This document shows, in pieces, positions 1-12,345 of a stretch of 64,000 bases of DNA. Position numbers and translations under genes: made by a program. This DNA comes from Montifringilla adamsi (taxonomy: Eukaryota; Chordata; Aves; Passeriformes; Passeridae): positions 2,043,343 to 2,107,342 of the forward strand of contig JAGGNK010013670.1 of assembly GCA_017590115.1 (NCBI GenBank). The letters run 5' to 3'. The notes beneath the pieces are model-generated. The model was not told the DNA's origin and did not search any database. It saw only the letters and a program-made list of their open reading frames with translations. Within the stretch, counting starts at the first letter, position 1; each line of letters opens with the position of its first letter.

Positions 1-1380
1 GTAGTACAACTATTATACACATTTTTCCTGGATAACACTAAGCCTGAGTCTTTTGCAGTCCTCAGGGAGCCTTCTCACTGATGAGGTGGATCTGGCTGTA
101 AAAGGCAGAGTGACCTAAAATCAGAGGCTTAAAGAGTTGCATAACCTTTGAAAGAAAAAAAAAATTACAAATTAAATTTCCAAATAAACCAGAACCTCAA
201 GGGAAGAGTCTCAGCTTAGTACTTGGGAGCCATTAGCCACATGTTTCCAGCTAACATTTAATGTAGCTGGAAGGGTAAATCCCTCTCTCAAGGAAGAATA
301 TGGCCTTTAGGTTTCCCATCCCAAGGGATTAAGAATGGAGAAGAAGGTTATTTGCATTTACATTTGAAAAATGTTTATTTCCAGATACTGAAAGAAAAAA
401 AAAATAACTATACAGTAATGTCTGCCCTCGACTGTACCCTGCAAAATCAAGAAAGTGGACAGACTAAACAGCCTCCAGAAAAATCATTCAACACTTAAAA
501 AAAAAAATCCACCACAAAACCAACCCTAAATTTTCTTCTTTGATGTCTTCATACTGCATGCAGGGTGTAACAGTAGGTACAACAAGGCTTCCTGCAACCC
601 AACATCAACCATGTGGGTAAAGCCTAATTTTTCATCTGGTGGGCTAGATGGCATCCAGCAGCAATGCCAAAGCAGAGGTTTCCCCACCTATTCACAACCC
701 AACAAAATCCCAAACATCACCAGGTCAGGACTCTGGTTTTGGGTTGATTTGGGAGCTTATTTACTCTCTGCTCTCTCTAGAGAAGGGGCCAAGGAATCCA
801 CAATGGTTTGTCATCTTTGTGCATCAGGAAAATTAAAATCCCCAGTGCATCTAAAACGTGAGTTTGCTTATGTCTCTACATAAAGAGTGAACTTTATCCT
901 GTACAAAAGATGAACACAAAAGCAAAAATCACTTCAAGCTCTCTGTTTTCATAGGGATATTGAGAATAAAAGGTACAAACAACCCAGAAAGAAATGAGGC
1001 TGACCTGTCCCTTAGTCCCTCTTCAAACATGAACTTCATCCAAACTCTTGGCACTACAAGCCTTTATCAGCAGCAGATCTGCCTTATCCAGGGTACCACA
1101 TAGATATCATGTCTAAATCCAGGAGCAGATTTTAAAAAGGCACTTGAAAACACTGCTCCCCCTCTGCATCCATGGGCTGAGCAAGACAGTGAGCCCAAGC
1201 CCCAGGGAGGGCTTCCATCAGCTCAAGGCAATGGTGCAACAACACAAAAGCCAAAAATGAGACTTTACATACACATACACACACCCACAGACACACAGGG
1301 AAAATTGCTATCAATTATGCTAGTTAATTATACATTATAATAGAATTAGAGTAAACCCTCCTCATTATCTCCTGGTTCAG
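1..1380. other. AUTS2 intron 1, non-coding
   Basis: AT-rich intronic sequence with short A runs (about 152-164, 386-404, 498-508) and a CA-rich patch near 1267-1290. No repeat family, exon or RNA gene recognised. Transcribed right to left as part of intron 1. Confidence 0.6.
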
Positions 1381-2070
1381 CCCCTGCTCCTCAGCGAGCT
1401 GACCACATGCTGCACTAATGCCAATAGCCCTTCACATTAACCTTTATCTGTGCCTCGCAGCTTCGCTGTTTGCTCTGTGTACCACGCTTGTTTTGACCTT
1501 GTTTCTGGCTGACCTTTCATTGAAATATAACATTTGTAGCAGTCCTGGAGACTGGCTCATCTCCCATGGCCTTGGAACCACGATAGGTTTCTGTACAGGA
1601 TCTCAAACACAGGACGCCTTGTTTGCACCGCGTTCCCGGGATCCTCGCCTGCCCTTCGCCTTTCTCAGAGAGGCTGTGACACCACCAAGACAGTTTACAA
1701 CAGCTGCTGTGTGTTCAGTTATTAAAAGGAAATCCTGAGGGACATTTCATTACAATTATTATTATTACTGTTTTGCACAGAGGCTGTCAAGGAGGGGTAA
1801 TCACAGCCATGCCTGTGAGCAGAGCACCCAGTGCCCTGGCTGTGCGTCTCGCAGCCGCAGGGGCACAGAACCCCCCAAACCAGCCTGCAGCCCCCCAGCT
1901 GTGACTGCCGCAGGTTAAAGGGGCCCTCCAGGGCTGTGATTCACCGCTGGAGGAAGCAGCTCGCTGCTGGATACTCAGTGATGGTGTTTAAGGCAGATGC
2001 CTGTGTGGGATCGTGGGTTCCTGCGAGCGACACATCCTTAAGCGTCGCTGCCAAGTCCTGACTGCGGGGA
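1381..2070. promoter_or_regulatory. CpG-retaining intronic block (candidate regulatory element)
   Basis: About 23 CpGs by hand count in 690 bases, against very few in neighbouring kilobases. They cluster at 1394-1666 and 1845-2065. The left half also holds two TGACCTT-like nuclear-receptor half sites (about 1493 and 1509). No coding similarity was recognised in the open frames here. It could be an intragenic enhancer or a minor alternative promoter. This is inference from composition only. Confidence 0.35.
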
Positions 2071-3558
2071 CAAAATCCTCTTCATGCACAGGAGGAAGCT
2101 GTGACCTGCATGATATTTTTTCTGCAAAGTAAACCTGCTCTGTTTTAATTTTTTTTAAAGAGAAAAATAGTGAAATGAACCTACAATAAAGTTCTCCTTT
2201 GAAGGATTACAGAAAAATCCATCAGGAGGAGGAAGCGTCTTTCCAAAAAGGGCAAAGTCCCAACTGCCACATAACTGATTTGACACAGCAGTGCAGAGAA
2301 GACAGTAATTTATACTCCCAGGAGCACAGGGAGTGCAATTTAACAGAGTTTCCTCTTTTTTTCCCTACAGTAATAACACAAAGTGGCAAACAGCTTCCTG
2401 GTTTCAATCTCTGCTGTGCATTCCCTGACCTTCCCCACCGACTTTCATGGGGGCTTGAGTGTCAGAGATAAAACCTGAAAATCCCATTTGTGAGGGAAGG
2501 TCCAGGTAAGATTACACTAGGGGAAAAAAAAAAAAAAAAAAGGTAAAAAAGAAAAGATGGATAAAAAAAGATTCACTGAAAATTTAGCTCAGAAATGGTT
2601 CAAACTTCCATCTTGGCAAAGGAAGTATTAATAAAAAACTAACAGTCCCCTAAGGAAGATCATAAAAATGATTAAGCTAAATTCACAAGTAAAGGACATG
2701 GAAAAATTTGCTTCCTGAGAACTTCCTCTGCAAGCACACTGGACATGGGATGGAACCAACGTGGCTGCTGAGAGGTGGTGGCAGTAGCTGAGGATGACAC
2801 ACACCTCAGGAACAGAGGAACTGGCCTTATTGAGCAGATCTGGTGATGGTCACACATCCCCCACCAGGCAGAGCACCCTGGCTGCCTCCCCAGCTCTGCT
2901 CTGCCCACAGCAGGGACGCAAACCCCACTGCTGGGAGCTTGTGACACACCAGGACTGGGAGGAGCCTCTAAGTGTCTCCACCTGCCTCCAAACATCCACC
3001 AAGGCCACAAGGTCCATGGAGACCCCTCCCAGCCCCCTGCACACACAGACCACTAAAGGCCACTGCCAAGAAAGGCTCTGCTGACGGAGAAAAAGACTTG
3101 GGTTTTTATTTTTTTTCCCCTGACCCATACTTCTCTCGAGATACGAAGCTTAAACAACTCAACATTTAAGGATCATCAACGAAAGTCACAAATAGCTGTA
3201 TTTTAAAAAATTGCTTTAACATTTTAAACCCTCAAATGTCACCCAAAATAACTGCGTTCAGCCTGAAAAATGGTATTTTTTCACTTTGCAGATGTCCAGT
3301 GCAGGGCTTATGTCTCACTTTCAAACAGCATCATTTCAACTTTGCAATGGAAACTTCTTTCTTAAGAAAGGCTTAGTGACTGGAAAGGGAGAGATGCTCT
3401 GAGCACAAGGAAACTGAAGGCCATGGCACTCTGTCCTTAGGGCCAGGGAGCTCTAGAAAGAGCCTCTGGGTGACACAGGGACACAAAATCCACCAGCCAC
3501 TTCCAGCAGGAGCAGAAGGAATGAACACAACCCCATGTGGAAGGGCAGTGAACTTGCT
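2071..3558. other. AUTS2 intron 1, non-coding
   Basis: Unremarkable intronic DNA. It contains a poly-A run near 2524-2541 and a CT/CA-rich segment at about 2880-3070. No exon or known repeat seen. Confidence 0.6.
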
Positions 3559-4026
3559 TGTGGCAGTCACATTCTCTGAAAAATCCCTTTGCCCAGGATT
3601 CTTCTCCTGGGAAGCTGAGAAGCCTCAGAGAAAAGGAAAACAATTCTTATCTCATTTGCTTCTCCTATGCTGTGCTCACATGTAGAATGTGTTTGGAGAT
3701 TGTTTCATTGCATTCTGCTGTGAGTTGTTTTAGAATGTTTTGGAGATTGTTTACCCACAGGTGATTGTTTCAGTGCATTCTGCTGTGAGTTGTTTTGACG
3801 CAATGGCCAATCAGGGCCAGGCTGTGCTGGGACTCTGGAAAGAGTCACAAGTTTTCATTATTATCTTTTTAGCATTGTCTAAGTATCCTTCCTGTATTCT
3901 TTAGTATAATATAGTATAGTATTCTTTAATATAATATAGTATCATAAAAGAATAAATTAGCCTTCTGAGAACATGGACTCAGATTCATCATTCCTGCCTT
4001 CGTCGGGGCACCCTGCAAATACAACA
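3559..4026 (+). mobile_element. Complete solo LTR of an endogenous retrovirus
   Basis: The element begins TGTGGCAG and ends AATACAACA, giving the TG...CA ends of an LTR. It is flanked by CTTGCT (3553-3558) and CCTGCT (4027-4032), a six-base duplication with one mismatch, as expected for ERVK/beta-type insertion. It has a CCAAT box (3807-3813) and an AATAAA signal (3951-3956) about 70 bases before the 3' end, so it lies on the plus strand, antisense to AUTS2. A 34-bp unit is repeated at 3698-3731 and 3763-3796. No internal viral sequence flanks it, so it is a solo LTR. The GACTCAGATTCATCATTCCT stretch near its end resembles common songbird LTRs. Confidence 0.85.
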
Positions 4027-7000
4027 CCTGCTGGTGTTGTGTGCCCTGCTCCTGCGTCCCTCCAGCCCCTTCCTGGGAGTGAGATAATCTGGCCTTTAAA
4101 TAGGGATCACAGCACCTGACCCCAAACCTGCCAAGCAAGGGAAAGCAGGGCATGCCAGGTGTTGGGGTGAGATGTCCTTTCAATACCTGCTAGGTTTTGA
4201 AAAGGTTTTTATGTATTAGATCCAACCCTTTTTTAATACTATGAGGACAAAACGGCACTTACGAGGGAAAGGAGCATAAAAAAGGTAATAAACACTTAAT
4301 GATCCAATAATTGGTTATATCAGAGTAATCACTGTTCAGTAATTAACTCCCATTCCTGCTTGCTCATTTGATATCTTCTGTACCCTTTGATAGGTTCCTG
4401 TGAATATCAGCATTCCTTAGAAACTCTTACACTGAAACCTTTTGATGAAGCTAAAAAGCAACGACACCATTAATCACTGCACACATCCCAGTGGCTTTCA
4501 GGCTCCATCTGAGACAGGGCCTTTCTTCCCTGCACATCACTCCTCAGCTGCCTCCAGCACAGCCCCTTGGCCCTACAATTTGAGATTTTCTCCCTTGCTT
4601 CTTCATGTTCCCAGAAAAATGAATTAGCTGTACATTTTCTGTGCCAAAGGGTTAGTGGGAAAGCACACCAACATAAAATTACATCTTGAAAGATAACAAA
4701 AAAATAATTACATTGCAGTGTCACGGAAGAATACAGGGACCAGCTGGCATGTTGTTGCAATGTAAAACTAGAATTAAACTCAGGTTAATGTCACTTCCAA
4801 CTAACTGCCCACGGTAAGCAAGAGCAGACAGGCACTGGGCTTCTTCCACAGCCAGTCCTTCCTCACCCCAGCCAACAAAGCTCTCTGTCCCTGGGGACAG
4901 CAGAGTGTGCTGGCACAGATTCACTTCTACCATGGTAATCCCAACACAGCCCAGGCAAAGGGGAAAGGGCTGTCCCTGACAGAGTGCCCAGATGATCACT
5001 CTATCCAAACAGGTACTTTTCCAGCCCTAAAGATCCTAGACCTAAAGATCCCTAGACCTCCAGGTTCTAAATCTAACCAACTGTGACAAGTATTTTAAGA
5101 CAAACTCATATAATGAAAGAAGGCTTCATTTATGGTCTTTAAACTTTAAAAAATATATTACACAATTTACTTCTCTGGAGTAACAGCTCTGTGATTTAAC
5201 TGCTCTAAGTTTGTTTAAGAAAAATGATGATATAGAAATGCTGACTCCAGTTTTTTCCAAAGTAATAGATATCATTGCCTGCAGGGAAACAAAAAAAAAA
5301 AACCCTAAATTTGAGTTACTCTCTTTGGGGTGGATTTTTATCTCTATCACATCAATGCAGAGCCAAAGTAAATCCATGGTATTTCCTTATAGTCCACATT
5401 TATTGCAGCGAGATATTTGTTCAATCAAAAGTTCTTTCTTGAGACAAATATCTACTGAACTTAAAAACTATTTTTAGTAGTCAAAATAGTCAAGCTATTT
5501 TTCCCCTTTACCCTGTATTTATGAATCCTTTACCCTATATTTATTTTCAGATGCCACCATTTTATACCAAATCAAATCTGCTGCTTGCAGTGGAGCTGCC
5601 TTTTGAGTATGAGGTGCTTTTCTTCCAAAACATACATGCACCTCCATCAGCACAAACCACAGAGCAGTAACTTCTGCCTCAAAGGTTTTAAAAATCAGGG
5701 GGCACAGAAAAGCACAGAAGAAAAAAATATGTTCAGAAGTCAAATATTCTGCCCCAGTTGTCAATACTATGCAAAATGCTGGTATTGCAAAATTGTATTT
5801 TTAACTGCTGCTATATAAATTAATGGAGGTCAGTTAGCTCAAGGAATGCTGATACTGAACATGAAATATCAAGTTAAACAAAACCACATGCATGGAGCAG
5901 TCAGCTCTGCCCTGCATGGGCCAGGGGGATTTCCCAAAGCACAGTGAGCTGGAGCCACAGCGTTTGCAGATCTGAACCAGAGGGATTGTGAGCTCTTTGT
6001 ATGTTACTCATGCACTTCAAGGCATTAGCAGTGATGGGAAGGGAGGGAGACAGGGAAACAGATTGAAAGGGGCAGGAAAATTAGAGAGAGCTCCTTGCCA
6101 TTAATGGAAAAATAACTACAGAGTGTTGTAACAGATTTCTCCTCTTTTGTATGCATAGGAATATTTATTTAATCAATGTTCTGTAACAAAACAGGCCTCT
6201 GGTGAGCTATTGTGGAGAGCAAGCTCCATTCAGAGTGGTGATTTGAATCTTGCCACCTGTTTAGCTGGTACTGGAGAAAGCAGCAATATGTGGTGGGATG
6301 GAAGGTGTCTGCCCCAGGGAGAGGAGGAAGCACCCTGCGGAAGCTTTCCAAAGTAATCACCCAAAGGAATGCCACTTGCCAGGGAAATCTTGATGACTTG
6401 ACACTACCAGGACTTCTGCAAGCAAAGCTGCAAAATTCACCGTTTCTCTGAGGGAGGGATAAAATTCAATCCCACACAGCAGAGACTCCTGATGCTGTGT
6501 GTTACTTCCAGACCCAAACCTGTGCTTGAATCCAAACTCATCCACCTAAGGGATGGAAAAAAGCTTTTGACAAATACAGCCTCATGCCAGTGAGTTCATT
6601 CAGTCCCACTGTTACCAGTGGTCCCCCAGCCAAGCTCTGTTGGGCTTTTCCAGCATGGCCAGGGATGCTCCAGCATGTGGCCCCTCCTGCATCCCCCAGG
6701 ATGATGCTGAGCTGCATCTCGAGGCAGAGCTTGGAACATGCCTTGGCCCTGTAGCTCCCAGGAGCTGTCCCACCAGACTCCATCTCCTGAAGGCCCAAAA
6801 CCAAAAAAATCCCAAGCCACTCTCCCAAGCTTCCCCTCAAAATAAACAATTATTTAAAAACAAGCCACTGTTAGGGAGCTTCATATTAAAGGTATGTTTC
6901 TGTGTACGCCCTATAACATCCTGCTCCTGACTGCACTTCAGTGTGTCCTGATTGTAAGTGCACTGTGCTATGGTTTTTAACATACTCAAACACTTTTTTA

Positions 7001-7225
7001 AAGAGGGACAGATTTAAATATCTGCACAAATAAGTCCTTAAATAAAGCCCTGCCAAAGACCCACAGCAAAACCTGAAGATATCAGGGGGAGCTGCTTACT
7101 AGACTGTTTCTTTCTCCCTTCTGCACTGTTTGCTGAAAAAACACACCATATACATGAACTTTGTGTTCACCTTACACAAACCTTATGGTAAAGCAGCTTT
7201 GCTCTTTAATTTGCTACACCAGGAT
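4027..7225. other. AUTS2 intron 1, non-coding
   Basis: Intronic sequence with no recognised repeat family. Two short tandem duplications are present: a unit of about 16 bp at 5026-5058 (CCTAAAGATCC... repeated) and one of about 20 bp at 5504-5542 (CCTTTACCCT.TATTTAT repeated). A short A run lies at 5290-5301. Confidence 0.6.
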
Positions 7226-7560
7226 TAAAAACCCTGTATTTATTTATTTTTGTAGGCCAGCTAGTACCAGAGATATACCAGTTTTATGACATATTATACC
7301 TGCAGACTCTGGCATTAATGACAGACCTAATTTGCTTATCACCATCACAGCTGCCAGAGTCAGTAATACATCCTTTAACATTTCTTGTAGGCAGAATGAG
7401 ACTTTCTTCCCTGTTCTGCAATGGATTTAAGGAAAGATATTACCATAAATAGCCATGACATCCACCGCAGCTGGGACATATAATGTTGTAAGTGATTTAA
7501 AACTGAAGCAAGCCATAACTGAGCAACACCAACTTTTACACACTTATTAATCGTAACAGT
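7226..7560. promoter_or_regulatory. Candidate conserved non-coding element
   Basis: AT-rich, repeat-free, complex sequence with several homeodomain-type cores (GGCATTAATGAC, ACCTAATTTGC) and no open frame of note. Its texture resembles vertebrate developmental enhancers known to be frequent in AUTS2 introns. Conservation cannot be tested here. Confidence 0.25.
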
Positions 7561-10500
7561 ATAAAGAAAGATAAAGCATTAAACAGAATTTCATTGTGTT
7601 ACCCTTCACATCAGATTTCCTTAATGAAGTTGGCTGTTATCAGCAATTTTAAGGCAAAATTATAGCTTTTTTTAAAAATGTGGTTGGCAACAAAAAAAAG
7701 TGCTTTCAGTTATTTAAGTAAGTGTTCTAGGCAGGTCCCTGCTACATGTGTACAGGCACTGGTGCTTTATTGTCCTACAGTAAAATTATGTAGATATTTT
7801 TTGTTAACCACTTACTATTTCAGCACTCTACAGATGCTAATTAAGTAGCCAGACAAACTCAGAAGAGGGACAGTATTATTAAACCTATTTTGTGGACAGA
7901 AAAACTCAGCTATAGCAAAACTAACACTCCAGCTCAAGGTGATCCCTAAGCACATATTTTGACTTCCCACTAAATCCTACCTCACACATCAGCATTGTCC
8001 CCACATGCCTGCTCTTCTCAGTCAAGAAATCCAAATCTGCAGCCTGGATCTCAGGTCCCCAGAGATAGACATGGATCCAATCCCAAATCCATCCCTACGC
8101 AGCACAAGCCCAGAGCAGGTGCTCACACAGCCGTGCTGAAATGGGAAGGGAGTGACTGCTCCAAGGTTACAAAGGATGGCTGTGACAGCACAGAAAACAG
8201 CCCCTGTCTCTGAAGGACAGGCTCAGCATCTTCATTAAAAGAGTGTTTGAGGGAAAAGAGGTATCAAAGAGTTGTTTTGGAAACAACCTATGCAAATCCA
8301 AACACACCAGCAAGTGCATGTGGTGAAGGTGGCCATGGGAGAAAAAAGCCCCCATCTGCTTCAGGGTCCCAGACAGGCAGAGCACAAAACTGAGCAGGCT
8401 GCAAAAAGGAAGAGAAATACAGTAATAAAACTAAAATGGAAGGATCTTCTTTATGTGTATTATCCCTTCCACTCTCTAGCTTTCCCCTTTAGATGGTGTA
8501 AGAGCATGAGCATCACTCCAGGCTAGGGACAGGCTGTGTGCCATGTCCATGCCACGTGCATCCCAGGATGACAGAGGCACTGCAGACTTCCAACCACCCC
8601 AGAAAAGCCACACCTCAAACTGTGAAGACAGAAAAAGAGGTAAAAGCTGAACAGATTGCCCTGTACTCTAAAATGTGTGGCGCTGTGCAGCGTAAAATGA
8701 ACACAAAACAAATACACAAGATGTTCAGAGCAGCAGCCCAACACGGAGGACTTAAAAAAAACACCCTTAAATTTTCAAAGCCAGTTTTGTGGGGTTTACA
8801 TTCTGTGTATTTTTCCATGTTGTAACTGGCATTTCCTGGTGAGATAACTTGTCAGTGTGGATGGTGAGCCCTGACCAACACGATGCAGGGTGAGGTGTGG
8901 CCACGGCCCTCGGAGCTGCAGCTCATACCGTGCGAGAGACACCTCCTTCCCCATGTATTTGAAAGGATCTTACATCAGATATTTTCAATAAATAAACAAA
9001 CCCTTCCCTAACCTGTAACATAAACCAACACACTTCAGTGCAGCCTGTCCCCACGAAAACGTGGTGACCCACACTCTAACACTGTAATCTAATCCTTGAA
9101 CTAAAGACAGTTTAATGCCTTTACAAATCCATATGTTTTCTAATACCACCATTGCTGTCAGCAGACTACAGGAGCGCCTCTTTGAAGATGGAAGGAAAAT
9201 GACAAAGCACATCATTGTGAAGGCAATTATATGCTGCAGTAACCATTTTACAATGGCCCATATGGGCTGTATTTCAACAACGCAATTTCCAAATCTGCCT
9301 TAGCAAACATATATCTCTGTCCCAATCCCAGGTAGATTTTGCAAAACAAAATAAGACTGCAGCCAGAACAAATCGAAAATATGGATAACAGATGTAAAAA
9401 TACGCCAACAAGGACACCAGAGCTATTTTTTGTCAGAGTACCAAACAAAGAGAGCAGCCACAGCAGACCTCACGAGGCCATTCACAGCAAAGCTGCCCAT
9501 TCAAGGGACTTAGAGACCTGGGTTTACCAGAAATCTGATTATACACTCGTGTGCTCTCCTATGCAGCTGCCCAATTCACTGTTGCAGCCACCAGCCCATC
9601 CACCTCCCCAGGGACCACAGGGCAGGGGAGCTGCAATCCCAGTTTGGAAGCTAAAATCAGATGTGAACCAAGGCTGTGCACGCTTACTCCAAATCCTCTC
9701 TGACATCCAGGACCAGGCCCTAAATAAAGGGAAACAAGGGAAAGAAAAAAAAAAAAAAACCCACAAAACCTCTCTGGTCTACCCTTGTGACAGCAGTTTC
9801 AGAGGCCTGTTCTGTTCATCTTGCTGCCTGTGGAAGCTGGGGCCATGCCACCAGCCCAGCATCACCTCCAGCAGCCCCAGGGCTGCTCTCTGCCTGGTTC
9901 CTTCAGAGGCACTGAGCAGTGAAACTGCAGCTCCACCCCAAAATCTCTGCCTCCTGTTGATAGAGAAGCAGGAGCCAGAGCTGAGGAAAAGCCTTCACAG
10001 GGCAAAATTATGCAAAAGCTGTACACTAGTGAAAAGAGGGTTTAATTGTGCGTTTTTCCAGTAGTCCTCTGCAGTGGTTTATTGCTTTTGAAGGCTCTGC
10101 AATGGGTACCTGTTTGGGGATATCTCTGTGCCAGTGCCACAATTTTCCTGGGGCTCTGGGGCCATACTCAGGCTCTACAGGCAGGATCCAGGCTGCAGAC
10201 ACCAGCTGGACAGTCCAGCATGTATTAGGTGCAGCAATAAAGACAGGAACAGACATGAACATATTTTTCCCAGAAGTGAAAAGAGTAATAAAAAAATTCT
10301 TAAGTTGCCTATAACAAAGACAGGAATGGTAAAGGTGAAAACTTACAAGTTCTTTGCTAATTCATTAACAACAAACTGTCTGCATCAAATATCTTACATT
10401 TCAATGCCAAGAGCAATAAGCAAAGGAACACATGCACAGCATGGAACAAAAAATCACCAACGGAAAGGAAACATGGAACTGGGTATTCAGTAGCCAGGTC

Positions 10501-10714
10501 CTGCAAAGTGCATGATCCAGGTCTTATCACTATCAGCTCCACAAAATGATCTAGTGAATCTGGGCAAAAGCATTTCAAAGACTTTAATCCATGTGAAATA
10601 TTACTTCCTGGAACCGGAAATTCAATCCCTAGCAATGAAAACAAAAGCACACTCATAAATGCACCTTTCAACTCAGCCAATATAGCCATATTTAGGCTCA
10701 TGCTCTCTCAAAAA
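7561..10714. other. AUTS2 intron 1, non-coding
   Basis: No exon, RNA gene or repeat family recognised. Contains a long open frame on plus at 9339-10064 (241 codons) without recognisable domains; composition does not suggest coding. An A run lies at about 9749-9762. Confidence 0.6.
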
Positions 10715-10905
10715 AATCCTTTACTCATTAATATAAAGTAAACTTGAAATGATTGCTATAATTGCAGTTAAAAAATTAATCATGTTTTGAGATAAATGCA
10801 GATAAAAGCGTGTTTTACTAATTATCTTTTGAAGCTTCGGCTCATGAAAGATTAAAGGTGGAAGAAAAGTTGTTGAAATATTGAAGACAAAAAATCCTAC
10901 CATTT
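10715..10905. promoter_or_regulatory. Candidate conserved non-coding element
   Basis: Very AT-rich block with clustered TAAT/ATTA cores and GATAA motifs (for example AAAATTAATCATG, GAGATAAATGCAGATAAAAG, ACTAATTATC). No repeat signature. Candidate enhancer by texture only. Confidence 0.25.
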
Positions 10906-12110
10906 GAAATCACTTTGAAGCCATGTATCTCGTATGAGTGATCCTTAATGTCCAGATGTACTAAAAAAGGAGTCTCTTTAATTCAGAAGAAGTCTAACAA
11001 AACATGCCAATTGGAGTTTTTATGCCGTCAGCTCCTTGGAAATTGGTGCATTTAGCAGTCCCTGCTCTGCACAACTCCAGACCATAGTGGGATTTTCTTG
11101 TGGTTCATCCTCAGCTGGGACAAAAAACTTCAAGCCTGAATTCAAAACTGAGTTCCAGAATTTTGGATTTCATTGAGATCTCCAGAGTTCCCATACTATC
11201 AACCTACTTATAACTAGTTTTACATATCTAAGCAACCATCTGAGGAAGCCAGAAAAGGTAGCACTTTTCCCACTCAGGGAGGAGGAGCTGGAGGCACAGA
11301 CAGCAGGGTTTAACAAGAGCCTCATCACCAGGCACAGGGTTACTCACAAGCCACACGAAGACTTGTTTCTGTCCCCAGGCACTTAAAGGAGTGCAGGTTA
11401 TCTGGGGTGCAAATCACCCAAAAGCAAGGCTGGCATTTCCATTCACAGCCCTGGAACTAACAAGGCAAATAATTCCCTTCCTGCTCCACACCACCAGCCT
11501 ATTTGACATCAGCAGTTTGCAGCCTGAGCGTTAATTAGGAGAGCAGATCTATTGACCACAGGCTGAAATGGATGCCCACAACTCCACTGGAAATGCTGTA
11601 GGCTTCTGCAAATTGAAACAAGTTGAAAAATACTCCTAGGTAAAATTCCTAAGCAACTTCATAGCCATTTCAAAGACCTAGTAACGATTTCCATCAGATT
11701 TGAATTGGTGCAAAAGTATAAATTTTAGAAGTTTGCACCTGCAGCATGACAGAAGCAAAGCCTGCTGTTACAGGACAGTTTTCAAAAAGCATTGAACTGT
11801 GCTCAAAAGCTACAGAGTGTCAATGTCAAGGACTCTTCAGTGCTCTGGAGTTTCAAGAGTCGGGGCAGATCTGAAACAGAGCAGCTGACCCCTCTTTGCT
11901 GAGGAAAGGGTCCCTTAGAGATTATTCCCCAGCAGCCCCTGCCCTGTATTTCTCCGTGCTCCTTTTCCCCTCACCCCGCAGCCTTTAACCCCTCTGTCCA
12001 TCACAAAGCATGGTGACACCAAATTATTAAATCCTCCCCTTACTGCAAACCGGAGCAGGGCTAGGTAAATGATTAAATAGTTGGGTTTTTCATAACCACA
12101 CACCCAAGGA
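10906..12110. other. AUTS2 intron 1, non-coding
   Basis: Ordinary intronic sequence; no exon, repeat family or RNA gene recognised. Confidence 0.6.
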
Positions 12111-12345
12111 AATTTGCCAACGTCTTTTTATTTGCATATCTGGCAGACTGCCCCAGACAACTAATACATAAGTGACAGCATACAGGTGTATTAGTTTAGA
12201 CTTTGCCTTTAATCTAGAGGTGTCAATTTGCTTCTGTTTTAATTACATCCATCTTGATATGTTATTACAACCTCATGAAACTTCTTCATTATGTGAATGG
12301 CTATAAATACACACACATGACAAACAGTTGTTATAAATTTTCTGG
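12111..12345. promoter_or_regulatory. Candidate conserved non-coding element with POU octamer-like site
   Basis: Repeat-free AT-rich sequence with ATTTGCATA at 12130-12138 (octamer-type POU site), TGACAG near 12173 and several TAAT cores (CTAATAC, TTTAATC, TTTTAATTAC). Typical enhancer-like motif content for a neurodevelopmental locus. Inference only. Confidence 0.3.

Noticed and set aside
9339..10064. 241-codon open frame on plus in AUTS2 intron 1
   Set aside because: The translation has no recognisable domain, looks like translated non-coding DNA with poly-Lys from an A run, and lies antisense in an intron. Length alone is not sufficient.
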